Assembly (NCBI RefSeq): GCF_001708965.1
Contig: NZ_LVJW01000007.1
Span: forward strand, 186,001-250,000
Direction of reading: 5' to 3'
Source: Candidatus Thiodiazotropha endoloripes
Lineage (GTDB): Bacteria; Pseudomonadota; Gammaproteobacteria; Chromatiales; Chromatiaceae
DNA length: 64,000 nt
Under the pieces are notes generated by a model. The model was given only the letters and a program-made list of their open reading frames with translations, ran no database searches and had not been told where the DNA came from. Below are positions 37,165 to 45,766 of the stretch, piece after piece. A program made the translations under genes and the position numbers. How positions within the stretch are numbered: the stretch's first letter is position 1; each line of letters opens with the position of its first letter.

Positions 37165-37455
37165 ATGACGATCCATGACTATTTACTGAAACGGCCGATT
37201 CTGACTTTCCTGCTGTTAATAGTCTCTGCTTTGGCCTTCGGCTTTTTGAGCATCAACATCTTTCGACTGCTTGCAGCGAATTGGGAGTTCATCGTTACTT
37301 ACGGCCTGGTTGCGCTGCGTGAGGGCGCCTTGTGGCAGACCTTTGAATTAATTCTCACCGGCATCGTGGCGATGCTGTTCTTCCTGTTGTTCAGGTTTTC
37401 CGAGGATATTCTGATCAGCTGGTTGGGCAACCGCAAAATCGGTCGGAAAAAGTAA
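37165..37455 (+). CDS. Small inner-membrane protein of unknown function
   Basis: 96 residues from ATG 37165, with CGGAG upstream; the frame also contains a TTG at 37150. Two hydrophobic helices (ILTFLLLIVSALAFGFLSI and LILTGIVAMLFFLLFRF) are separated by an amphipathic stretch, with a basic C-terminus (GNRKIGRKK). No family recognised. It follows the aldehyde dehydrogenase by 159 bases and shares a 13-base leader word with that operon. A strong hairpin follows it. Confidence 0.65.
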   Translation: MTIHDYLLKRPILTFLLLIVSALAFGFLSINIFRLLAANWEFIVTYGLVALREGALWQTFELILTGIVAMLFFLLFRFSEDILISWLGNRKIGRKK

Positions 37456-37471
37456 TCCTGTTCCTTCTCAG

Positions 37472-37505
37472 TTCAGGGTATGGATGCATGGATCCATACC
37501 CTGAA
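37472..37505. terminator. Bidirectional hairpin between convergent genes
   Basis: Perfect 14-bp stem TTCAGGGTATGGAT / ATCCATACCCTGAA with a six-base loop, 17 bases after one stop codon and 22 bases before the stop of the convergent phosphoesterase gene. There is no long T-run on either strand. Confidence 0.7.
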
Positions 37506-37526
37506 ACATACGATCAGCCGATCAGT

Positions 37527-38573
37527 TTACAGATTCTCTTCAATGATCATGGGCTGAAACTTGAAGACCTGTTTCGATTTCGGGTTTACACTGATTTTGA
37601 CCCAGTGAACCCGACTCGAGCCGAAGTTTTCCACCCGGGTGAAATTACCGATAAAGCCATTTTCAACCAGCCCCGGTTTGTCCACCCGGAAGTAGTGGGA
37701 GTCACCGTGTGCCAGAACAACCGGCTTGGCATACTCCAATGTACGTTGTTCCATGGTGGTTAAGATTTCATTGAAACCTTCTCTGGCTGCAGTAAGGGCA
37801 TCCCCTTGTGGTAGGGTATAACCGACTTCCAGAATGGGATTGGCCTGCATCATGAACAGTAGTCCTGGAGCATCCTCTTCAATCGCCTTGTCGAAGCTGT
37901 CATTGATCCAATGTACCGCCGCGTCGATCCGACGATAGGCTTCAGCATCATCCTCATCACCGCGGACTACTGAGGAGGCAGGGTCAAAGTCTTTCAGACC
38001 ATTGTTGCTGCCAACTACATGAAGGGCTGCGAAGATTACGCCATTTTTACTCCAGCGTACATTTTCCGGAAACTCCTCGTAGCCTGGGGTCCAAGCCTGG
38101 GTCTCGACAGACATGGTCTTACCGCCGATGGTTTTGCCGGGATTGGAGAAGAATACCTCTCTCAGTTTTGCGAGTCTTTCAAGCGGCTGGTATTCACCGG
38201 CGTTGACCCGATGACAGTCGGTCCACTCATTGTCACCAGGGGTGTAGATGAAAGGCTTTTTGAATGCGTTGTAGCGGTCCAGCCGATCGTAGAAAAGATC
38301 ATCGGAACATTCGGTGCCACCGCTTTTGATATCACCGGTATGGATAACCCACTTCAGCTTTTTCTGGCGGTTGACCTTGTTGACCAGATTGTCGAACGCA
38401 GGATAGTCACTATAGGGTGCTACACCATAGGGAACGTCACCGATCATGGCGAAAGCAAAACTGTCGCCACTCTCTCGTTCGGATCTGTCATCACGATCAT
38501 CACCTGCTATCGCTGAGCAGGAGATCAATAGAGCTGCAAAGCTGGTAGCGATTTTGGTAAGTGTTGAGTTCAC
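37527..38573 (-). CDS. Exported calcineurin-like metallophosphoesterase
   Basis: 348 residues from a GTG start with GGAG eight bases upstream. The signal peptide is SFAALLISCSAIAG. The metal-binding motifs of the superfamily appear in order: MIGDVPYG, HTGDIKSGG, TPGDNEWTDCH and, late, LAHGDSHYF. It probably hydrolyses phosphoesters in the periplasm or outside the cell; the substrate is not readable. It is divergent from a PhoX-like gene and starts a run of exported hydrolases. Confidence 0.88.
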   Translation of the reverse strand: MNSTLTKIATSFAALLISCSAIAGDDRDDRSERESGDSFAFAMIGDVPYGVAPYSDYPAFDNLVNKVNRQKKLKWVIHTGDIKSGGTECSDDLFYDRLDRYNAFKKPFIYTPGDNEWTDCHRVNAGEYQPLERLAKLREVFFSNPGKTIGGKTMSVETQAWTPGYEEFPENVRWSKNGVIFAALHVVGSNNGLKDFDPASSVVRGDEDDAEAYRRIDAAVHWINDSFDKAIEEDAPGLLFMMQANPILEVGYTLPQGDALTAAREGFNEILTTMEQRTLEYAKPVVLAHGDSHYFRVDKPGLVENGFIGNFTRVENFGSSRVHWVKISVNPKSKQVFKFQPMIIEENL

Positions 38574-38973
38574 TGGCTTATCTCCGGAATAGATTGATTC
38601 TGTTATATCAGGATGCTCACAAGTCGATGTTCGGCGATGTGATTTGGCTTTGCCGTTTCTCTGTCATAGGCTTATCGCTTTCCAACACTAGTCAAACATC
38701 GGTCGGTGAGTGTAGAGCCGAAGCCTTTCAGGATGATTGCAATTGTATGGTTAATATATTTCAGGCAGACGAAAACGCGCTAAGGTGCTGGTGTAATCGC
38801 TGCCATGTTAGAATCTGATTCAGATAGGTGAATCACACATGGTTACCACAAGAAGTTCGCCCTGATGAGTTGTTTTTTTTACAAATCATGCAGCGAATCG
38901 GGCCTTGAATAGCAAAGATTCGATCAGTCAGGGATTGACAGTGACAACGTTTGCAAGCGAGGAAAAAGCATAG
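38574..38973. other. Divergent intergenic region between two exported phosphatase-type genes
   Basis: 400 bases that should contain promoters for both neighbours. One PhoB-like half site, CTGTCAT at 38661, is followed by a poor second half, so it was not called. GAGG at 38959 is the likely ribosome binding site of the plus-strand gene. No coding region was recognised. Confidence 0.5.
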
Positions 38974-40299
38974 ATGTTCAGACCCTTGTCGGTAGTGTTT
39001 ATGACAGTTCTGATTACCCTGGCCGGAGGGAGTGTGACGGCTGAGGGATTGAAGAGCTATAATTTCAAACCACTTGATGAATCGGCCAGATGGACTGATT
39101 GGAATCCCGCTTCACCCTGGAAGTTGCCTCGGGGCTACACACAATGGATTGTGGCTGGCGAGCGACAACTGAATATCTATGACAAGGGTCGAAATGACTG
39201 GCATGACATGAACACAGTCAACGAGACCGGACCCCGGCATGGCCGTTTCCTGTATCGTACCCACGAAGTACAACTGCCGGAGAGTTTGCCGGAAGGTGGA
39301 TCTGTCAGTGTGGTCGATTTAAAAACCGGAGAGGCGACTCTGCTGGTGCAGGATTCCAGCTATAACTCACTCGATGGCATTCGCTGGACACCGTGGGGAA
39401 CCCTGCTGTTTGCTGAAGAGATTGAAGGTGGAAGACTGTTTGAGATACTTCTCGACGAAGATCTGGTAACGGCCCGGGATGTGATCGACAGACCGGCAGT
39501 GGGGCGTCTCGCACACGAAGGAATAGAGCTTGACAGGGCAGGGAACCTCTATCTGGTTGATGAATACCGTGGTCGTACCTCCGGGTGTCGAGGGGTAGTG
39601 CCCTGTGGTGGCGGTATCTATAAATTTGTCCCCGATGTGGCAGGGGATCTCTCATCCGGAAAGCTTTATAGCCTGAAGGTTACGGGTGCGGATGGTGTCG
39701 GTCAGGGTGAGTGGGTTGGCCCAATCGATCCTCAATCGGCGCGGATTTCCGCCAGTCAGGCTGGTGGTCAAAGTTATCAACGACCGGAAGATCTGGAGGT
39801 GATTGGCAATACCCTCTATGTGGCTATTACGGAAGGGCCTCGGGATACGGCGGCTGTACCGACTTCAGGTCAACTGGTTTATACAGAAGAGTTGTACGAA
39901 GGGCGTGTGATTGCAATCGATCTGAAGTCAATGCAAGTGAGTAACTTTGTGAAACCCGGAATCAATGTCCCGGTGGAAATCGGCTACCCTGGGGATGAGG
40001 GACATCAGACAGGCTTTGACAGTGTCGACAATCTGGCTGAAGCGCCAACAGGTGATCTGCTGATGATTGAAGATAACTCGCCGTCGGATATCTGGATCGC
40101 CAGCCAGCATACCAACGAGTTTGGTGCTTCGCGCAAAGTCTCACTGTTTGCCTCTTTGAGTGATCCACAAGCAGAGGGTTCAGGTATCTATTTCAATCCT
40201 CATGATCCCAGTGTACTCTATGTCAATGTTCAACACTCTGCTGCAGAGGATGGGGATGCTACCTGGGCAATCAGTCGACATGCCGGAGAATCGAAGTAG
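38974..40299 (+). CDS. Exported PhoX-like (DUF839) protein
   Basis: 441 residues with a signal peptide (VVFMTVLITLAGGSVTA). The chain has the features of the PhoX/DUF839 beta-propeller family: LDGIRWTPWGTLLFAEE, HEGIELDRAGNLYLVDE, QRPEDLEVIGNTLYVAITE and GFDSVDNLAEAPTGDLLMIED. Those acidic and polar segments line the calcium and iron site in PhoX phosphatases. An alkaline phosphatase or phosphodiesterase role is therefore likely. It lies between other exported phosphoesterases. A terminator at 40389 ends the unit. Confidence 0.82.
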   Translation: MFRPLSVVFMTVLITLAGGSVTAEGLKSYNFKPLDESARWTDWNPASPWKLPRGYTQWIVAGERQLNIYDKGRNDWHDMNTVNETGPRHGRFLYRTHEVQLPESLPEGGSVSVVDLKTGEATLLVQDSSYNSLDGIRWTPWGTLLFAEEIEGGRLFEILLDEDLVTARDVIDRPAVGRLAHEGIELDRAGNLYLVDEYRGRTSGCRGVVPCGGGIYKFVPDVAGDLSSGKLYSLKVTGADGVGQGEWVGPIDPQSARISASQAGGQSYQRPEDLEVIGNTLYVAITEGPRDTAAVPTSGQLVYTEELYEGRVIAIDLKSMQVSNFVKPGINVPVEIGYPGDEGHQTGFDSVDNLAEAPTGDLLMIEDNSPSDIWIASQHTNEFGASRKVSLFASLSDPQAEGSGIYFNPHDPSVLYVNVQHSAAEDGDATWAISRHAGESK

Positions 40300-40388
40300 A
40301 GAGAGATGGATCCATAGACAGTAAAGAAAAATAACTGAAACCGGTAGGGAGACCGGTGCAAAACAAGCAAGGGATTGAGTACGTCTGT

Positions 40389-40413
40389 GGTGGCTAATGG
40401 CCACCTTTTTTTT
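40389..40413 (+). terminator. Intrinsic terminator after the PhoX-like gene
   Basis: Six-bp GC-rich stem GGTGGC / GCCACC with a five-base loop, followed directly by eight T residues (40406-40413). Confidence 0.88.
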
Positions 40414-40503
40414 GTCCAGAATCCAAGCTTCAGTTGAGCATATCAATACCACCACATACTTAATCTCCGGGTTATTTAGTGAAATCCGGTGATAAGAAAT
40501 TGG

Positions 40504-40521
40504 TTGTCATAAAACGCACAT
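40504..40521 (+). promoter_or_regulatory. Candidate PhoB box upstream of the double-domain nuclease gene
   Basis: TTGTCATAAAACGCACAT resembles two 7-bp PhoB half sites with a 4-base spacer. The first half and AT spacer match well and the second half matches at four of seven positions. It is about 125 bases before the ATG at 40646. Control by phosphate starvation fits the gene's type, but this is a single-site guess. Confidence 0.35.
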
Positions 40522-40645
40522 ATCGATCTGTAGAAAAAAGATAAAAAAAGCGTCATCAAATGCTCAAATCCACGAAATGGAACAAGTATAGGGTTGTGAG
40601 CCAGTTTGAGATGAGCTGACCCTATCAATGTAAGGATATAAACAG

Positions 40646-43600
40646 ATGTTAAACGATAAGCGCCTGGCGGCGGCTCTATTTGCGGCCTCATGCCAACCGG
40701 TTTTTGCCGATACAACCGTCTTTATAAACGAGATCCACTATGATAATACCGGTAGTGATACCGGCGAGTTTGTAGAGATCACAGGTCCAACAGGTACAGA
40801 TCTGAGCGGTTGGCAACTGGTGCTCTATAACGGTTCAGCTTCAGTACGCAGTCCTTATGCAAACATCGATCTGTCCGGTGTGCTAACAGATGACACGGGC
40901 AGTGGTTATGGTTTCACAGTAATCAGCCACAGTGGTATCCAGAATGGTTCCCCGGACGGTCTGGCACTGATCGACAGTGCGGGTACAGTCGTACAGTTCA
41001 TCAGTTACGAGGGCAGCTTTGTTGCCAGTTCCGGTCCAGCTGCCGGCATCACCAGTATGGATATCGGCGTCGCCGAAACCTCTTCAACCGCTGTTGGCCA
41101 GTCGATGCAGATGCAGGGCAGTGGAGTCATGGATACAGACTTCATCTGGGTGGCTGATCTTACACAAACCGTCTCTGCTCTGAACCTGGGTCAGAGTCTC
41201 AACGGTTCTGTGATTGGCGATGGTGGTGATTCAGGTGACGGTGGAAATGATAACAACGACACTGTCGCCATCTATGATATCCAGGGAGCTGGCCACAGCT
41301 CACCTTATGAAGGACAGAACGTCACCACCACAGGTGTGGTCACCGCTACCGACTCCAATGCAGTCTTTATCCAGGACGTGCTGGGAGACGGGGATAATTC
41401 AACCTCCGATGCCATCTATCTCTACACCGGTAGCGGCCATGGTCTGCAAGTGGGTGATGCGGTTCAGGTAAGCGGCACGGTAAGCGAGTACTTTCCGGGT
41501 GGTGCAGGTACAGGCAATCTCTCCAGTACCCAGTTTTATCGCCCTGATGTGACAGTCGAATCACAGAATAATATGCTGCCGGATCCGGTGATAATCGGGC
41601 GTGGTGGCCGGATCGCGCCAAACCAGATTATCGATGACGATATGCTGGCAAACTTCGATCCGCAGAATGATGGTATCGACTTCTATGAGAGTCTGGAAGC
41701 CATGCGGGTGACGATCGAGGATGCGGTCGCCGTATCGCCAACCAACCGGTATGGTGAGATCTTCACCTTGGCCAACAATGGTGAGGATGCATCGGGTCGT
41801 AACCTTCGCGGTGGTATCACGATCAAACCGGACGACTTCAATCCTGAAAGAGTCCAGATCGATTTTGACAGCGGAATACATGATTTCCATGTCAATGTGA
41901 ATAGCGGTGATCAACTCGGTGACGTTACCGGGGTGGTGGGCTATTCATACGGTAATTTTGAGGTCTATCCCACAGAAGACTTCTTGCGTACGGATAATTA
42001 TCTGCAGGCTGAGCAGACCCGTCTGGTAACCGAGGGTGAACGTCAGTTGACCGTGGCAAGCTACAATGTTCTGAATCTTGACCCGAATGATGAAGATGGT
42101 GATCAGGATCTGGCCGATGGCCGTTTTGATCGTCTGGCCGAGCAGATTGTCAACCAACTGCAATCTCCCGATATCATTGGCTTGCAGGAGATACAGGACA
42201 GTTCGGGATCCGCCGATGATGGAATTGTGGATGCTGATGAGACACTGAGGCTGCTGGTGGCCGCGATTCGAACTGCCGGCGGACCCAACTATGATTACAT
42301 CGATAATCCACCTGAAAATAATCAGGATGGGGGACAGCCCGGTGGCAATATTCGGGTAGCCTTTCTCTATAATCCGGAAACTGTCGAAGCAGACAGGGAG
42401 TCGGTCAGCAGGCTGACGGATCAGGATCTATCCGATGGAGACGCCTTTGCCAACAGTCGTAAACCGCTCTATACACGTTTTGAAGCTGCGGATCATGAAA
42501 TCCATCTGATCAACAATCACTTCTCTTCCAAGGGGGGCAGTACACCACTGTTCGGTTCCGTACAGCCTCCGGTTAACGGCAGTGAGGATGAACGGCTGGC
42601 CCAGGCAAGAGTTGTCAATGGTTTTGTTGCCGCACTGCAGGAAGAGGATCCACAAGCCAGAGTGATCGTGCTGGGTGATCTGAATGAATTTGAATTCATG
42701 GATCCGATCCGTGCACTGAAAGGGGATGAGAGTCCCCTATTGGCCAATCTGACGGAGACTCTGCCGGTTGAGGAGCGTTACAGTTACAACTACCAGGGTA
42801 ATGCCCAGGCACTCGACCATATTCTGTTGACACACAATCTGGCACAACATGCCGAGTACGATCTGGTTCATCTGAATACAGAATTCCATGATGCGGCCAG
42901 TGATCATGATCCAGTGGTTTTGCGGTTGGAATTGTCTGAAAAGAAGCGTGTGCGGTTTGCCACTTTCAACGCCTCATTGAATCGTTCCAATCCAGGTGAA
43001 CTGATCGCGGATCTCTCCACACCTGATAATCCACAGGCCAAAACCATTGCGGAGATCATCCAGCGTGTACGGCCGGATGTGTTGCTGCTGAACGAGTTTG
43101 ATTTCGATGACGAGCATGAAGCGATCGAGCTCTTCCGGAAGAACTATCTGATGAAACGTCAGAATGGTCAGAAGCGGATACGCTACAAACATGTCTATGT
43201 GGCCGAGTCCAATACCGGCATTCCCACAGGTTTTGATATGGATAACGACGGTAGTGTGGATGGACCGGGTGATGCCCAGGGTTTTGGTTTCTTTCCAGGT
43301 CAGTACGGCATGGTGCTGCTATCCCGTTATCCAATCAAATACAGTAAAGTCCGTCTGTTCCAGAAGTTTCTGTGGAAAGACATGCCGGATTCAATGCTGC
43401 CTGAAGCGTGGTACAGCGAGGATGAGAAATCGGTGTTGAGACTCTCATCAAAGAGCCACTGGGATATTCCGGTGAAGGTGAAAGGCAAGCTGATCCATGT
43501 CCTGGCAAGCCACCCGACGCCTCCGGTATTCGATGGTCCGGAAGACAGAAACGGTCGCCGCAACCATGATGAGATCCGCTTCTGGAGCGATTACATCTCC

Positions 43601-44044
43601 GGTGCGGAATATATCTATGACGATGAGGGGGTGGCTGGAGGGCTGCCGGCCAACGAGCGGTTTGTCATCATGGGTGACCTGAATGCCGATCCGCACGATG
43701 GGGACAGCACTGCAAACCCAACCGCAAAGTTGCTGGCCAATCCATTGGTCAATACAGCCATTACACCGGTCAGTGCTGGTGGGGCGGATGCCCTGCTCAG
43801 ACAGGCAGGTGCCAATCTGAGCCATATCGGCGGTGCGGATTTCGATACCGCCGATTTTGCCGACGGTTCGCCTGGCAACCTGCGGGTCGACTATGTTCTG
43901 CCTTCACATAACCTGAAGATGCTGGGTGCCGGCGTGTTCTGGCCCGCCGCATCGGATCCCTTGTTCGATCTGGTCGGCGACTGGCCCTTTCCCGGCTCCG
44001 ATCATCGTCTGGTGTGGATCGATCTGGTGAAAAAATCCAGATAA
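40646..44044 (+). CDS. Very large exported nuclease with lamin-tail domain and two EEP domains
   Basis: 1132 residues with a short signal peptide (LAAALFAASCQPVFA). Order of parts: lamin-tail-like domain (about 22-175, INEIHYDNTGSDTGEFVEI), Gly/Asp-rich spacer, OB-like domain (about 205-350), first endonuclease/exonuclease/phosphatase domain (about 466-763: VASYNVLNLD, IGLQEIQDSSG, VLGDLNEFEF, SDHDPVVL), then a second EEP domain (about 770-1132: FATFNASLNRS, LLLNEFDFDDE, MGDLNADPHDG, GSDHRLVWIDL). The first three parts match the ExeM/NucH type of extracellular nuclease. The added second EEP domain, with its own acidic and Asp-His motifs, makes the protein unusually long. Likely releases phosphate and nucleosides from extracellular DNA. 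Confidence 0.92.
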   Translation: MLNDKRLAAALFAASCQPVFADTTVFINEIHYDNTGSDTGEFVEITGPTGTDLSGWQLVLYNGSASVRSPYANIDLSGVLTDDTGSGYGFTVISHSGIQNGSPDGLALIDSAGTVVQFISYEGSFVASSGPAAGITSMDIGVAETSSTAVGQSMQMQGSGVMDTDFIWVADLTQTVSALNLGQSLNGSVIGDGGDSGDGGNDNNDTVAIYDIQGAGHSSPYEGQNVTTTGVVTATDSNAVFIQDVLGDGDNSTSDAIYLYTGSGHGLQVGDAVQVSGTVSEYFPGGAGTGNLSSTQFYRPDVTVESQNNMLPDPVIIGRGGRIAPNQIIDDDMLANFDPQNDGIDFYESLEAMRVTIEDAVAVSPTNRYGEIFTLANNGEDASGRNLRGGITIKPDDFNPERVQIDFDSGIHDFHVNVNSGDQLGDVTGVVGYSYGNFEVYPTEDFLRTDNYLQAEQTRLVTEGERQLTVASYNVLNLDPNDEDGDQDLADGRFDRLAEQIVNQLQSPDIIGLQEIQDSSGSADDGIVDADETLRLLVAAIRTAGGPNYDYIDNPPENNQDGGQPGGNIRVAFLYNPETVEADRESVSRLTDQDLSDGDAFANSRKPLYTRFEAADHEIHLINNHFSSKGGSTPLFGSVQPPVNGSEDERLAQARVVNGFVAALQEEDPQARVIVLGDLNEFEFMDPIRALKGDESPLLANLTETLPVEERYSYNYQGNAQALDHILLTHNLAQHAEYDLVHLNTEFHDAASDHDPVVLRLELSEKKRVRFATFNASLNRSNPGELIADLSTPDNPQAKTIAEIIQRVRPDVLLLNEFDFDDEHEAIELFRKNYLMKRQNGQKRIRYKHVYVAESNTGIPTGFDMDNDGSVDGPGDAQGFGFFPGQYGMVLLSRYPIKYSKVRLFQKFLWKDMPDSMLPEAWYSEDEKSVLRLSSKSHWDIPVKVKGKLIHVLASHPTPPVFDGPEDRNGRRNHDEIRFWSDYISGAEYIYDDEGVAGGLPANERFVIMGDLNADPHDGDSTANPTAKLLANPLVNTAITPVSAGGADALLRQAGANLSHIGGADFDTADFADGSPGNLRVDYVLPSHNLKMLGAGVFWPAASDPLFDLVGDWPFPGSDHRLVWIDLVKKSR

Positions 44045-44088
44045 TCGACTACACCTGGCAGGACCTGATGGGTGGTTCTGACACAGAT

Positions 44089-44119
44089 AAGCGGATAACA
44101 GGGATGTTATCCGCTTTTT
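44089..44119 (+). terminator. Intrinsic terminator after the nuclease gene
   Basis: Perfect 12-bp stem AAGCGGATAACA / TGTTATCCGCTT with a GGGA loop, running into TTTCTTTT. It starts 45 bases after the stop codon. Confidence 0.9.
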
Positions 44120-44424
44120 CTTTTCGGGTCTTTCTGATTCCTTTCATCCGAACAGATAAAAAAATCAGTCCGTAATTCAACGCGAATTATTGCATATAGT
44201 TTCAGGGCGACTAGGCTGGGATGCGCTCTTAATAGTGGTTCCATTCGTAGATGGTTTGAAACTGCAATAAAGTGATCAATCAGAATACAGCGCCCCAATG
44301 AGATTATTCCGCACCCCAGTGGGCTTGGGCTGGAATGGTGTCGCGTGAAAATTCAGAGGTTCTTTATTTATTGAAAGCCATTAGTATGTCTTGTATACAA
44401 TCACCGAATGAGTGTTAAAGAGCC
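44120..44424. other. Intergenic region before the patatin-like gene
   Basis: About 300 bases, no coding region recognised. AAGAG just before the GTG at 44425 is the only ribosome binding site candidate. Confidence 0.5.
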
Positions 44425-45648
44425 GTGAGAAAACCTAACTATCAGTTTGTATTCAGCAAAGTGCCATGGTTTGCGCTGATTTTGCTGTTGATCTCCGGGT
44501 GCAGCTCCGTGCAGCGACAGTTTCCCGCTCCGGCGGAACATCATTATGAGAGTGTCCAGGTTTCAGGTTACAAAAATATAAGATTCTGGGGGGATAAACC
44601 GGCCCCCTATCTTGATGAAGCGATCGAAAATCTGCGTATCAGCATTGAGAGCAATCCAGAGTGGAAACAGCGGTTCGATCTGCTGGCCCTGTCCGGCGGT
44701 GCAGAAGATGGAGCCTATGGTGCAGGATTCCTCAAAGGTTGGAGTGATCGGGGAGGGCGTCCTGAATTCTTCATGGTCACCGGTATTTCCACCGGCGCCT
44801 TGATCGCTCCTTTTGCCTTTTTAGGCTCAGCCTACGATGATGCGATCAAGCGGCTCTTCACCCAATCCTCCAAACAGGATATCTTCATTCTTACTCCTTT
44901 CAGCGCACTGTTTGGCGGATCGGCGTTAGGCGACACAAAACCGCTGCAAAAAATCATCAGTCAGGAAGTTGATGATGATATGGTGGAGGCTATTGCCAGA
45001 GAGAGTCGAAAAGGGCGGATTCTGCAGATCGCCACCACCAATATCGACGCCCAGCGACCCGTTGTCTGGGAGATCGGCAGGATTGCCGCAAGCGGTCGTC
45101 CCGGTGCAAAACAGTTGATTCAGAAAATCATGCTCGCCTCAGCTTCGATACCCGGTGTGTTTCCACCGGTTGTTCTGGATGTTGAGATTGATGGGGAACA
45201 GTTTCAGGAAGTACATGTTGATGGCGGTGTCACTTCCCAGATCTTCGTCTATCCCCGAGGACTGCAGGTGCGGGAGATAGAGAAACAGCTTGATCTGCAT
45301 CCCCAAAAGTCATTCTGGTTGATTCGAAATACCAAGATAGATCCGGAATATGCTCCTGTCGGGTTGGGTGTCGGTGATATCACCAGTCGTTCGATCAGTA
45401 CGCTGATCAAATACCAAGGGCGTGGTAATCTGTTGAATATCTCCAGTCTGGCTGAACGGGACGGCTTCGATATTCATATCACCAATGTACCCGCTGACTT
45501 CGACGAACCGCTGAATGATTTTTTCGATCCGGTCTACATGCAGAGGCTCTACGAAGTGGGTTATTTTAAAGCGCTTTCAGATTGTCCCTGGCATGTCACA
45601 CTGAATGAAGAGTGTAATGTCATGGAGGACCGTCTGAGCAGCTACTGA
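44425..45648 (+). CDS. Patatin-like phospholipase, predicted lipoprotein
   Basis: 407 residues from a GTG start. The N-terminus has a hydrophobic stretch ending in lipobox LISGC, so the mature protein should be anchored through Cys in the outer or inner membrane. The catalytic Ser is in GISTG (after FFMVT), the oxyanion loop is LSGGAEDGAYGAG, and the catalytic Asp is in VDGGVTSQ. Patatin family proteins hydrolyse acyl esters of lipids. It sits in a group of exported hydrolases, but a lipase role in phosphate acquisition, by removing acyl groups before phosphodiesterases act, is only inferred. Confidence 0.9.
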   Translation: MRKPNYQFVFSKVPWFALILLLISGCSSVQRQFPAPAEHHYESVQVSGYKNIRFWGDKPAPYLDEAIENLRISIESNPEWKQRFDLLALSGGAEDGAYGAGFLKGWSDRGGRPEFFMVTGISTGALIAPFAFLGSAYDDAIKRLFTQSSKQDIFILTPFSALFGGSALGDTKPLQKIISQEVDDDMVEAIARESRKGRILQIATTNIDAQRPVVWEIGRIAASGRPGAKQLIQKIMLASASIPGVFPPVVLDVEIDGEQFQEVHVDGGVTSQIFVYPRGLQVREIEKQLDLHPQKSFWLIRNTKIDPEYAPVGLGVGDITSRSISTLIKYQGRGNLLNISSLAERDGFDIHITNVPADFDEPLNDFFDPVYMQRLYEVGYFKALSDCPWHVTLNEECNVMEDRLSSY

Positions 45649-45766
45649 TATTTTTTAACCGGCACTGGCTGAATAAGAACGCACACAGAGTTCACTCCTC
45701 ACCAAGCCGATGAATGGGGGTTGTGAAAGCCTTTGGAAAGTACCGACTTTGAGGTCTTGTTCTGCT

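Noticed and set aside
38661-38678. Possible PhoB box CTGTCAT-aggc-TTATCGC
   Set aside because: The second half matches poorly and it lies 296 bases from the plus-strand start, so it was not called.
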